NCBI RefSeq assembly: GCF_000142905.1
Contig: NW_013657675.1
Location: 100,389-136,986, forward strand
Length of the DNA: 36,598 bases
Source: Thecamonas trahens ATCC 50062
Lineage: Eukaryota > Apusozoa > Apusomonadida > Apusomonadidae
Direction: 5' to 3'
Shown one piece after another: positions 27,881 to 36,598 of the stretch. A model generated the notes under the pieces. That model searched no databases, was not told where the DNA came from, and worked only from the letters and a program-made list of their open reading frames with translations. The first letter of the stretch is position 1. Each line of letters opens with the position of its first letter. A program made the position numbers and the translations under genes.

Positions 27881-29596
27881 ATGGCGGCAGCAGGGTCGAG
27901 CTCTGGAGCGGGCGGCAGTGGAGGAGGTACATTTGCCGACGTTGACAGGGCGATGTTCGACGGTCTCGACGGCGCGCTGGGCGGCATTGAGGATGGGCTG
28001 GGTATGTTTGACGGCGTCTCGGGCGAGTTTGTGGCGGCGGTGAGCGCGGCCAAGCGGGCTTATGCCAAGGCGCTGCGCAAAGCGGTTGTCAGCGCATCGC
28101 CCACGAGGCTGCACAAGCGGTATCCTGAGGACGCACCGGCGACGTGCGGGGTGACGGCGCTGATGACGGTGGTGACCAAGCAGGCGCGCCAGGCCGAGCT
28201 CGAGGCTGATGGACTCGAGGCCGCGAGCAAGAGCACCGAGTCTATTCGTACTCGGCTGGCAGAAAAGATCCAGTTAGCGGCGGGCGAGATGGAGGCGCTG
28301 CGGCGCAAGCTCGAGAGCTTGTGGAACGATGTTGTCACCGTCCGGAAGGCGTACCTGGCCAAGGGCGAGGATCTAGCCGAGATCAAGGAAACGCTGTTCA
28401 AGGGACACATGACCATGAAAGACAAGGCCAAGCGCAAGACGCAGGAGAAAAAGGCCGAGGCCGAGGCAATCAAGGATCGCGCCCGACACTCGTACGACTC
28501 GGCCATCGCCACCTTTAACGACCGTGTCGTGGCCATCTGGCGAGAGGAGCGACATCAGCTTGCGTCTCAGTGCGAGATGGTGGCGGCGCAGCTCTCGCGC
28601 GGGTACTCGGCCTTTCTCGCCAAAGCGCACGCAGCGCTGCTTCCGCCGGAAGCGCTGCGGAAGCACGTGAGCATGGCTAACCGGTTTGCTGACACCATTG
28701 CGATGGTGACTCCTCCGCTTGAGCTGCGCCATGTCTTTGCCGGCGCGCGGCGCGAAGGCCCGCTTCCACAGCCGATTCCGCCGATGTATGACGCCAAAGA
28801 CCGGAAGCACAGTTACGCAGCGCGGCGCCGCGGCTTTGCTGACGCCTTTGTAGCCGCGTACGGCACGCCTTTTGAGGCCGAAAAGGCGGCCCGCCGGGCG
28901 GCACGGGCGGAACGCGCCGCAGCGCGCGCTGCTGGCGCCGCCATCCCAATCCAGCCTGCTGCGGCAGCCCTGCCCGACGAGAATGATCTGCTTGGCGTCA
29001 CCGTCTTCCGCTCACCGTTTGGCAACTACGCTGCATATGGTTTGAGTGCAGATGCGGTCATGCCGCCGGACGCCACGTCGGCCGCCACCGTAGCACGCCT
29101 CTATCTCGACACGTCTGACGTGATCGAGCTGACGGCGTCGGCAGCTTATGACAACCCGCTGCTCTCGTCATCTGCGTCAGCGGCATCCGCGTCAGACTCG
29201 GGCACATTCCCCGCCGACCCCGACGACGATGCGTTCTTTGCAGAGATCCTAGTTGCCGGCATGTCGTCGTCATCGGCGACATCAGTGCCGGGACTCGCGT
29301 CTGCGCTGGCGAGCGTGGCCGCAAGCCCCGGCCCGCTCCCGCGGCGGGTCTCGGATCCGCCAGCCTCGCCGTCGTCTGTGGCACCACCGTCCGTCCAGGC
29401 CGTCTCTGTGCCACGCCTCCCGCCGTCACCAGGCAAGCCACGGCGCCCGTTGTCAATGATGATGCCGTCGACGACAGCGCCCATCGGAAGTCCTGCGGCT
29501 GCAGGTGGGCCGCCCCTCCCGCCCCCTCCCAAGCGGCGGCGGCCTCCGCGCCGTCCGCAATCGATGACCGTCACCAGCATTCCTGGTGTCCCGTAG
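27881..29596 (+). CDS. F-BAR domain protein with proline-rich tail
   Basis: 571 residues. Residues ~10-290 form a long helical region with the FCH/F-BAR pattern (GALGGIEDGLGMFDGVSGEF, EFVAAVSAAKRAYAKALRK, then long charged helices with WNDVVTVRKAYLAKGEDLAE and KDKAKRKTQEKKAEAEAIKD). Such dimers bind and curve membranes at endocytic sites. The C-terminal half is Ala/Ser-rich and ends in a Pro/Arg tail (PPLPPPPKRRRPPRRPQ), a likely ligand for SH3 or profilin. It lacks its own SH3 domain. It sits next to clathrin heavy chain on the same strand; a shared role in endocytosis is tempting but could be chance. Confidence 0.75.
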   Translation: MAAAGSSSGAGGSGGGTFADVDRAMFDGLDGALGGIEDGLGMFDGVSGEFVAAVSAAKRAYAKALRKAVVSASPTRLHKRYPEDAPATCGVTALMTVVTKQARQAELEADGLEAASKSTESIRTRLAEKIQLAAGEMEALRRKLESLWNDVVTVRKAYLAKGEDLAEIKETLFKGHMTMKDKAKRKTQEKKAEAEAIKDRARHSYDSAIATFNDRVVAIWREERHQLASQCEMVAAQLSRGYSAFLAKAHAALLPPEALRKHVSMANRFADTIAMVTPPLELRHVFAGARREGPLPQPIPPMYDAKDRKHSYAARRRGFADAFVAAYGTPFEAEKAARRAARAERAAARAAGAAIPIQPAAAALPDENDLLGVTVFRSPFGNYAAYGLSADAVMPPDATSAATVARLYLDTSDVIELTASAAYDNPLLSSSASAASASDSGTFPADPDDDAFFAEILVAGMSSSSATSVPGLASALASVAASPGPLPRRVSDPPASPSSVAPPSVQAVSVPRLPPSPGKPRRPLSMMMPSTTAPIGSPAAAGGPPLPPPPKRRRPPRRPQSMTVTSIPGVP

Positions 29597-29901
29597 CGTT
29601 GCCCCACCCCAATTCCCCTCCTCCGCTCCAACACGAGCAAGTGGACAATGGCTCGCTCGACTATCGGCAATGAATCCCACCCCCGACAATCGTGTCGGTC
29701 ATGCTTGCGTCACGCCGCTCACGAAAAGCCCCGACCGAAATGCTTGTGACCGCCAGCCACACCGCAAAGAGCCAGCGGTAGCTAGCGAGCGAGCCAGTCC
29801 CTCCCCGCCTCTCCCCCTCCCCCTCCCCTCCGCCCCACCCCACCCTTTCCTCGGACAGCCGCTACTGAATCCATCCTCGGCACACTCAACTTTGAAGCAA
29901 C
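29597..29901 (+). promoter_or_regulatory. Clathrin heavy chain upstream region
   Basis: 305 bp between the F-BAR stop and the clathrin start. The last ~100 bp before the ATG hold a pyrimidine-rich tract (CTCCCCCTCCCC-type, 29802-29850). I see no TATA box or other clear element. Confidence 0.5.
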
Positions 29902-32900
29902 ATGGCGGCTACCTCGGAGCTTCCGATTGCTTTTCAAGAGCTGTTCAAGGTACGTACAGCTGCTGCAGTGAGCCACTGGCGTGCACTTCATGCCCTGCCA
30001 GGGTCGCTGGAGGTGGTGGGTAACGACGAAGGGGAAAAAAATTCAGGGGGCGCGACCTGTGGGGTGTTCCTCACCTCGGCCACCCCTGCACCACTGGCTA
30101 CGCTCGCCCAGCACTGGACCGCCGCCACATGCAGCCGCTCCACCTCTTCCTACCAACATTCCTCCCATTTCCCACCCCGCTAGCGCCCCCTGCCACCGCT
30201 CTGTCCCTCCCAGGGCGAGGATCGATCGCTGCCGCCCGCAAGCCGCGGCTCGGTGCCGACCGCGTCACGCCGCTGCTGACCCACCGCCGACGCCCGCCTC
30301 TCCCCGCTCACAGTCGCATGCGCGCTTGTCGCCATCTGCCGATTCGCCTTGCCCACCGCTAGCCCCCCCCCCCCCCCCCGCAAAGATCGAGTGCTGCGGC
30401 ACCCCCACTTCATTTTGCCTTGAAGCCTTTCACTCTCTTCGCCCGCACTGTTCGCTGACGCGGAGCTGGACTTTAGCCCACATGCGCGCAAAGAAGATGT
30501 TTTCCTGCTCTTCTCACACTCACCCCCCCTCCCTCCCCCTCCCCCCCTCTCATACACCTTGCAGCTCACGGCGCTGGGCATCAAGGAGGAATCGATCTCG
30601 TTCGATACCGTGACGCTCGAGTCGGACAAGTACATCTGCGTGCGCGAGACTGTGGGCGGCAAGGCGCAGGTTGTGATGGTGGACGTGAACGCGCCCAAGA
30701 CGCCGCAGCGGATCAACATGCTTGCGACGGCGGTGCTGATGAATCCGGAGGTGAAGGTGCTTGCGCTGCGTGCGGAGAACCAGCTCCAGATCTTCAACCT
30801 GGACATGAAGTCGATGATGAAGGAGTACACGATGACGGAAGATGTGCAGTTCTGGAAGTGGGTGGACGTGAAGAATCTGGCGATCGTGACGTCGTCGTCG
30901 GTGTACCACTGGTCGATGGAGGGCACGTCTGCGCCTGTCAAGATCTGCGACCGGATTCCGGAGCTTGTGGGGACGCAGATCATCTCGTACCGCATGTCTG
31001 GTGACGGCAAGTGGACTGCGGTGGTGGGCATTTCGCTCTCGGGCTCGCAGGTTGTGGGCACGATGCAGCTGTACTCGCTCGAGCGGCAGCAGGTGCAGCA
31101 CATTCCGGGTCACGCGTGTGCGTTCTTTGACTTTGCGGCCGAGGCCGGCGGGCCGAAGAACAACCTGTTTGTCTTTGCTTCGCGCAACGGCGACGACTCG
31201 AAGCTCAACATTGTGGAGATTGGCCGTGAGGAGGGCGCGACGGCGTATGCCAAGAAGACGGTCAACGTGTTCTTCCCGCCTGAGGCTGCCGCCGACTTTC
31301 CGGTCTCGATGCAGGTCTCGCCCAAGTACAACACGGTGTTCCTCGTCACCAAGTTTGGCTACATCCACCTGTACGACATCGAGTCAGGCACGTGCCTGTA
31401 CATGAACCGGATCTCGGGTGAGACCATCTTTGTCACGGCGCTGCACGCGGCGACCGACGGCATCATCGGCATCAACAAGAAGGGTCAGGTGCTGACGGTG
31501 GGCGTGAACCCGGACACCATCGTGCCTTACATCCAGCAGACGCTGGGCAACGTGCCGCTGGCGGTCAAGTGGGCGTCGCGGTACTCGCTGCCGGGCGCCG
31601 ACGATCTGTTCAAGGCCCAGTTCCAGCGGCTGTTTGCCGCCGGCGACGTCGCCGGCGCCGCCCGCATTGCTGCTCAGTCGCCGCGCGGCATCCTGCGGAC
31701 GCCCGAGACCATTGCGCTCTTCCAAAAGGCTCCGCCGGTCAACAACGTTCCGGCCATTCTGCAGTACTTTAACGTCCTCCTCGAGACAACCAAGCTCAAC
31801 GCGTACGAGACCATGCAGCTCGCGCGCCCGGTCGTGGCCCAGGGCAAGATGCAGCTGCTCGAGCAGTGGCTTACCGAGGACAAGCTGGAGTGCTCGGAGG
31901 AGCTCGGCGACCTGTTCAAGGCGAGCAACCCGAAGCTGGCACTCTCGGTCTACCTCCGCGCCGAGGTCTCGCCCAAGGTGGTGCAGTGCCTCGCGGAGAC
32001 CGGCCAGTTTGACAACATTGTGGTCTACGCGCAGCGCGCCAACTACACGCCGGACTGGATCTCGATTCTCGGTTCGATTGCGCTGTCGAACCCGGACGCC
32101 GCCAAGGACCTTGCGCTGCGGATTGTGCAGGGCGGCGAGGCCATGGGCTCGGTTGACGTCTCGGCCATTGTCGACGTCTTTGCCCGGTGCAACCTCATCC
32201 AGCAGGCGACCGGCTTCCTCCTCGAGGTCCTCAAGCCTGACCGCGAGGAGGATGCGGCGCTCCAGACCCGCCTCCTCGAGATGAGTCTGGTTGCCGCGCC
32301 GCAGGTCGCCGACGCCATCCTCGGCAACGACATGCTCTCGCACTACAACCGCCAGCGCGTCGCCGAGCTGTGCGAGAAGACCGGGCTCTTCCAGCGTGCG
32401 CTGGAGAACTACTCGGACATTGCCGACATTACCCGCATCCTCACCTCGGTCCCGCCGGCCAACCTCGGCGGCGCCGACTTTTTGGTCCCGTACTTTGGCA
32501 AGATCTCGATCGAGGGCGCGCTCGCGGCGCTCGACCAGATGCTCGCCGCCAACCTCCGCCAAAACCTGCAGGTTGTCATCCAGATTGCCACCAAGTACTC
32601 GGAGCCGTTTACGCCGCAGGAGCTCATTGCCCTGTTTGAGAAGCACAAGTCGGTCGAGGGCCTGTTCTTCTACCTCGGCTCCATCGTCAACTTTTCGCAG
32701 GACCCGGACGTTCACTACAAGTACATCGAGGCGGCGTCCAAGGCGAACCAGCTGCAGGAGGTCACTCGCATCTGCCGCGACTCCAACTGCTACGACCCGG
32801 AGCGGACCAAGAACTTCCTCAAGGAGGCCCAGCTGCCGGACCAGCTTCCGCTCATCATTGTCTGCGACCGCTTTGACTTTGTCGACGAGCTCACCCGCTA

Positions 32901-35565
32901 CCTCTACGCCAACAACATGATGAAGTACATCGAGATCTACATCCGCCAGGTCAACGCCCTCCGCGCCCCGCTCGTCATCGGCACCCTCCTCGACCTCGAC
33001 GCCAACGAGGACACCGTCCGCGAGCTGGTTCTCCTTGTCAAGGACGCGTGCCCGGCGCAGGAGCTCATCGACGAGGTCGAGAAGCGCTCTCGCCTCAAGC
33101 TCCTCCGCCCGTGGCTCGAGGAGCGCGCCGGTGCCGGCGCCACCGACGCCGCCACCTTTAACGCCCTCGCCAAGATCTACGTCGAGACGTCCAACTCTCC
33201 CGAGGAGTTCCTCAAGACGAACGAGTTCTACGAGCCGCTTGTGGTCGGCAAGTTCTGCGAGAAGCGCGAGCCGCTCCTTGCCGTGGTGGCGTACACCAAG
33301 GGCACGTGCGATGCCGAGCTCATTGCCGTCACCAACGAGAACTCGCTGTATAAGGACCAGGCGCGGTACCTCGTCGCGCGGGCCGACGCAGACCTTTGGG
33401 CCACGGTCCTGGTCGCCGACAACGAGCACCGCCGCGAGCTCATCGACGCTGTGGTCCAGTCGGCGCTCACCACCAAGACCGAGCCGGAGAAGGTCTCTGT
33501 GGCGGTCAAGGCCTTTATGGACGCCGAGCTCCCGAACGAGCTCATCGAGCTGTTGGAGAAGATTGTGCTCGACGACAGTGGCCGGTTTGCCGGTAACCGC
33601 AACCTCCAGACCCTCCTCATCATCACCGCCGTCAAGGCCGACACCTCGCGGGTCCGCGAGTACATCGAGCGCCTCGACAAGTTTGTGCCCGTCCAGATTG
33701 CCAACATCTGCATCGGCGCCGAGCTGTACGAGGAGGCCTTCCTCGCCTTTGCCAAGTTTGACCTCAACGTGGAGGCTGTCGACGTGCTCGGCAACTACCT
33801 CAAGGACCTCGAGCGGGCAACAGACTTTGCCAAGAAGGTTGACATGCCCGAGGTCTGGTCGTCGCTTGCCGAGTCGCAGCTCACCGCCGGTGACATTGCC
33901 GCCGGTGTCGACGCGTACATCAAGGCCGACGACGCCTCCAAGTACGATGTGGTCATCACGGCAGCCAATGAGGCCGGCGCCTTTGCCGACCTCGTCCGCT
34001 TCCTGCAGATGGCGCGCAAGAAGCTTCGCGAGACGGCCATCGAGACCGAGCTCTGCTACGCCTACGCGCGGACCGAGCAGCTCTCGGATCTGGAGGACTT
34101 TATCAACGGCCCGCACGGCGCGCAGATCCTCAACGTCGGCGAGCGCTGCTTTGGCGAGGGACTCTATGCCGCCGCCAAGATCCTCTTCAACAACATCTCC
34201 AACTACGCCCGGCTGGCGACCACGCTCGTCCGCCTCGGCGAGTACCAGGCCGCCGTTGACGCCGCATCCAAGGCCAACAACATCCAGACGTGGAAGGAGG
34301 TCAACGCGGCGTGTGTCGAGCAGGAAAAGTTCCGCCTCGCCCGCATCTGCGGCCTGCACATCATTGTCAACGCCGAGGAGCTGGACTCGCTCATCCGTTT
34401 CTACGAGGCCCGCGGCCACTTTGACGAGATCATCGCCCTCATCGAGGGCGGCCTCGGCGACGAGCGCGCCCACACCGGCATGTTCACCGAGCTCGCCATC
34501 CTCTACTCCAAGTACCAGCGCGAGTCGCTCCTCGAGCACCTCAAGATGTTCCGCGCCAAGATCAACGTGCCCAAGGTTCTCCGCGCATGCGAGGTCGCGC
34601 ACATGTGGCCCGAGATGGTCTTCCTCTGCGTCCACTACGATGAGCACGACCGCGCCATCGAGATCATGATCGAGCACTCGGCGCTCGCGTGGGAGCATGT
34701 CAAGTTCAAGGACGTCATCATTAACGTCAAGTCGGCCAACGTCGCCTACCGCGCCGTCTCGTTCTACATCGACGAGCAGCCGATGCTCCTTGTCGACCTC
34801 CTCCACACCATCACCGCAAAGGTCGACCCGGCGCGTGTCGTCGGCATCGCCCGCAAGCGCTCTGTCCTCGCCCTCATCAAGCCGTGGCTCCTCGACATCC
34901 AGACCGTCAACAACGCCGCGGTCAACGAGGCCGTCAACGAGCTGTTCATCGAGGAGGAGGACTTTGCCGCCCTCCGCGAGTCGATCGAGTCGCATGACGC
35001 CTTTGACGCCCTCGAGCTTGCCGTCCGCTGCGAGAAGCACGAGCTCCTCGAGTTCCGCCGCATCGCCGCCCTGCTCTACAAGTCCAACGGCCGCTGGCAG
35101 CAGTCGCTCGAGCTCTCCAAGTCGGACGGCCTGTTCAAGGACGCCATGGTCACCGTCGCCGACTCGGGCGAGCCCGAGCTCGCAGAGGACCTGCTCCGCT
35201 TCTTTGTCGCAGAGGGCAACCACGAGTGCTTCGCCGCCGCCCTCTTCACCTGCTACGATCTCGTCAAGCCCGACGTCGTCCTCGAGCTCGCCTGGCGCAA
35301 CCGCATCATGGACTACATGATGCCGTACATGGTCCAGGTCACCAAGGACTACACCTCCAAGGTCGACCAGCTGGTCGCCGCAAACTCGCGCCGTGAGGCC
35401 GTCGAGGCTGAGCAGGAGGCCGCTTCGGCAGAAGTCGGCGTCAACATGATGATGGGCACCGACGGGCCCGCCCTCCTCACCTACCCGGGCGCCGGTGGCG
35501 CTGCCGGCGCTGCCCCCATGGGCGGCGTCATGAACGCCGGCAACTACTTTGTCAACACCCTTTAG
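29902..35565 (+). CDS. CLTC: Clathrin heavy chain
   Basis: Spliced from 29902-29949 and 30565-35565, giving 1682 residues, close to the usual ~1675. Forms the triskelion leg of clathrin coats in endocytosis and trans-Golgi transport. Exon 1 codes MAATSELPIAFQELFK, the start of the beta-propeller (LPIxFQE). The propeller continues with YHWSMEG, VVGTMQLYS, DVFFPPEAAADFPVSMQ and IHLYDIESGTCLYMNRISGE. The linker and seven clathrin repeats follow (KGILRTP-like RGILRTPETI, LECSEELGDL, YTPDWI, APQVADAILG, GSIVNFSQDPDV, LPLIIVCDRFDFV, LPNELIELLEKIVLD, KVLRACEVAH, EKHELLEFRRIAALLYK, LFTCYDLVKPDVVLE). The C-terminal tail is short and Gly/Ala-rich, without an obvious QLMLT-type chaperone-binding motif. 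Confidence 0.98.
29950..30564 (+). other. Large first intron of clathrin heavy chain
   Basis: 615 bp, donor GTACGT, acceptor CACCTTGCAG, phase 0 after codon 16. It is three to seven times longer than the other introns here. It contains A7 (30035-30041), C17 (30363-30379), and a C-rich stretch just before the acceptor. No coding gene or convincing structured RNA was recognised inside. Confidence 0.85.
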
Positions 35566-35721
35566 CATCCCGTACACCACATGGGCTGTCGGTATCCAGT
35601 GAACACGCTCTAGCCGAACACCCTCCTGCCGCCGCCGTTCACCTCGCACATTGCGAGGCGAGCGACCACTTGTGACCATCCATCTCTCTCCCTCCACTCG
35701 CGCACCACCGAAACTTGAGCC

Positions 35722-36398
35722 ATGCTCTCCCCGCGTGACAGGGTCTTCCTGGCCACCTTTACCACCCTGCTCGTTGCCCTTGTCTGCACCGTCCATGCCC
35801 GTACGTCGGCTGCCCTGCCACCCTTGCCGAGTCGCACACGCCAGCCCCCCCCTCCCCCTCCCCCCCTGTCATGGACTCACCCCTGCCCCCCTTCCCCGTA
35901 GTCATCTACATGGACCGTCTCCCGTCGCGAGTCCCGTCGCACTTTGACGGGAGCGGAAACCCAAACTCGTGGTCGTCAAAGGGCACGGTGCTCGGCGTGT
36001 ACATGGCCACGGTCTGGGGTCTGGTGGTCATCTTTCTTGTTGTCGGCTGGCTCATCACCATCACCCCCATGGAATACGTCAACTTGCCCAACAAGGAGTA
36101 CTGGCTCGCCACCCCGCTGCGGAGGACAGAGACGTACACCTACCTTTTTACCGTCTTTCAGATCTGGGGTGCCTCCACCAACGCCTTTATGCTCTTTGTC
36201 TTCCAGCTCATGTTCTCCGCCGCCATCAACGGCGAAGCACTCTCCAATCTCTTCTGGTTCGGCTTTGCCGTCTACATGCTTGCCACTGCCGCTTTTTCCA
36301 TCTCGCTCGCCCTCCGCTTCCGCCGCCTCCCCGCCGATGCCCAGCCTGTCGCTGCGGCCTCGCTCCGCAGCGGCCAGAAGCAGCAGCTGCTGATCTGA
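35722..36398 (+). CDS. SdpI/DUF1648-like small membrane protein
   Basis: Spliced from 35722-35800 and 35902-36398, giving 191 residues with four hydrophobic segments: one at 8-26 (FLATFTTLLVALVCTVHA, possibly a signal anchor) and three after the motif region. MDRLPSRVPSHFDGSGNPNS, with W.SKG after it, matches the DUF1648 signature (LPxxIPxHFxxxGxPdxWxsK) known from bacterial SdpI-type immunity/membrane proteins. The exact role in eukaryotes is unknown. Follows clathrin by 156 bp on the same strand. Confidence 0.75.
35801..35901 (+). other. Intron of SdpI-like gene
   Basis: 101 bp, donor GTACGT, C-rich interior, acceptor CCCCGTAG, phase 1. Splicing joins the first membrane helix to LIYMDRLPSR. 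Confidence 0.88.
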
Positions 36399-36598
36399 GG
36401 CACCCCTCGTCCTCCCCCCCCTCCCGCCATCAACAGGAATCGATCGGATGATGACGAGCAGTAGCTGATCATCATCACACTACCCCAACCAAACCATACT
36501 CCTCCAACATACACCATACTCACCCCCATCAGCGACCCCCCCCCCTTCCCCCTCCCCCTCCCCCTCCCCCTCCCCCCTCCCCCCCATTGCTACTTGAT
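36399..36598. other. C-rich low-complexity 3' flank
   Basis: Downstream of the SdpI-like gene. CCCCCT repeats from ~36527 to 36586. No gene seen before the window ends. Confidence 0.7.

Noticed and set aside
31384..35796. A 1470-codon open frame antisense to clathrin heavy chain
   Set aside because: It is a by-product of GC-rich, C-ending codons in the true gene. The translation is Leu/Asp/Glu/Val/Gly-rich with no family similarity, while the sense frame is unmistakable clathrin.
1..36598. tRNA, rRNA, transposon or CRISPR-like elements
   Set aside because: No tRNA B-box plus cloverleaf, no transposase frame, no terminal repeats and no spaced direct repeats were seen by eye. A tRNAscan/Rfam search was not possible.

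Overview
This is a gene-dense stretch of a GC-rich nuclear genome from a free-living protist. The evidence is spliceosomal introns (GT...AG, mostly 87-194 bp), eukaryote-only genes (clathrin heavy chain, RIO2, the splicing factor SPF30/SMNDC1, SAGA subunit SPT7, an F-BAR protein) and a kinesin-9, a family tied to motile flagella. An apusomonad such as Thecamonas would fit, but the sequence alone does not prove it. A 100-base N block at 16826-16925 shows a draft scaffold.

Layout, left to right. A 5'-incomplete ADF-H/SH3 protein with WG repeats (+) converges on an LRR-pseudokinase (-). The kinesin-9 gene (-) follows and shares a repeat-rich divergent intergenic region with a large ankyrin/ADP-ribosylglycohydrolase-like/phosphatase-like fusion (+). 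Next come a polytopic membrane protein of unknown family (+), two tandem small paralogous membrane-anchored proteins (+), an acyl-protein thioesterase (-), bifunctional proline-biosynthesis enzyme P5CS (+) and a membrane-anchored short-chain dehydrogenase (-). After the gap lie a WRG-motif membrane protein (+), an HD phosphohydrolase (-), RIO2 (+), a C2-C2-TPR-WW-WW protein (+), SPF30 (+), a TatD nuclease (-), SPT7 (-), an F-BAR protein (+), clathrin heavy chain (+) and an SdpI/DUF1648-like membrane protein (+).

The genes are not an operon. They are ordinary eukaryotic units packed tightly. Convergent neighbours end 0-30 bp apart or share stop-codon bases, and one divergent pair has only 115 bp between start codons. 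Each identified intron is the only one I see in its gene and lies near the 5' end, and most donors read GTACG. Eight places in six genes need one extra base to keep an obvious conserved protein in frame. All are single-base losses, so I read them mainly as sequence or assembly errors, not as pseudogenes.

The most original content is the set of apparent pseudoenzymes (the LRR-pseudokinase and the ankyrin/pseudo-ARH/pseudo-phosphatase fusion), the small tandem paralogs with a shared EP-AP-QHEDHL-AR motif, the WRG-repeat membrane protein and the WG-repeat cytoskeletal protein.
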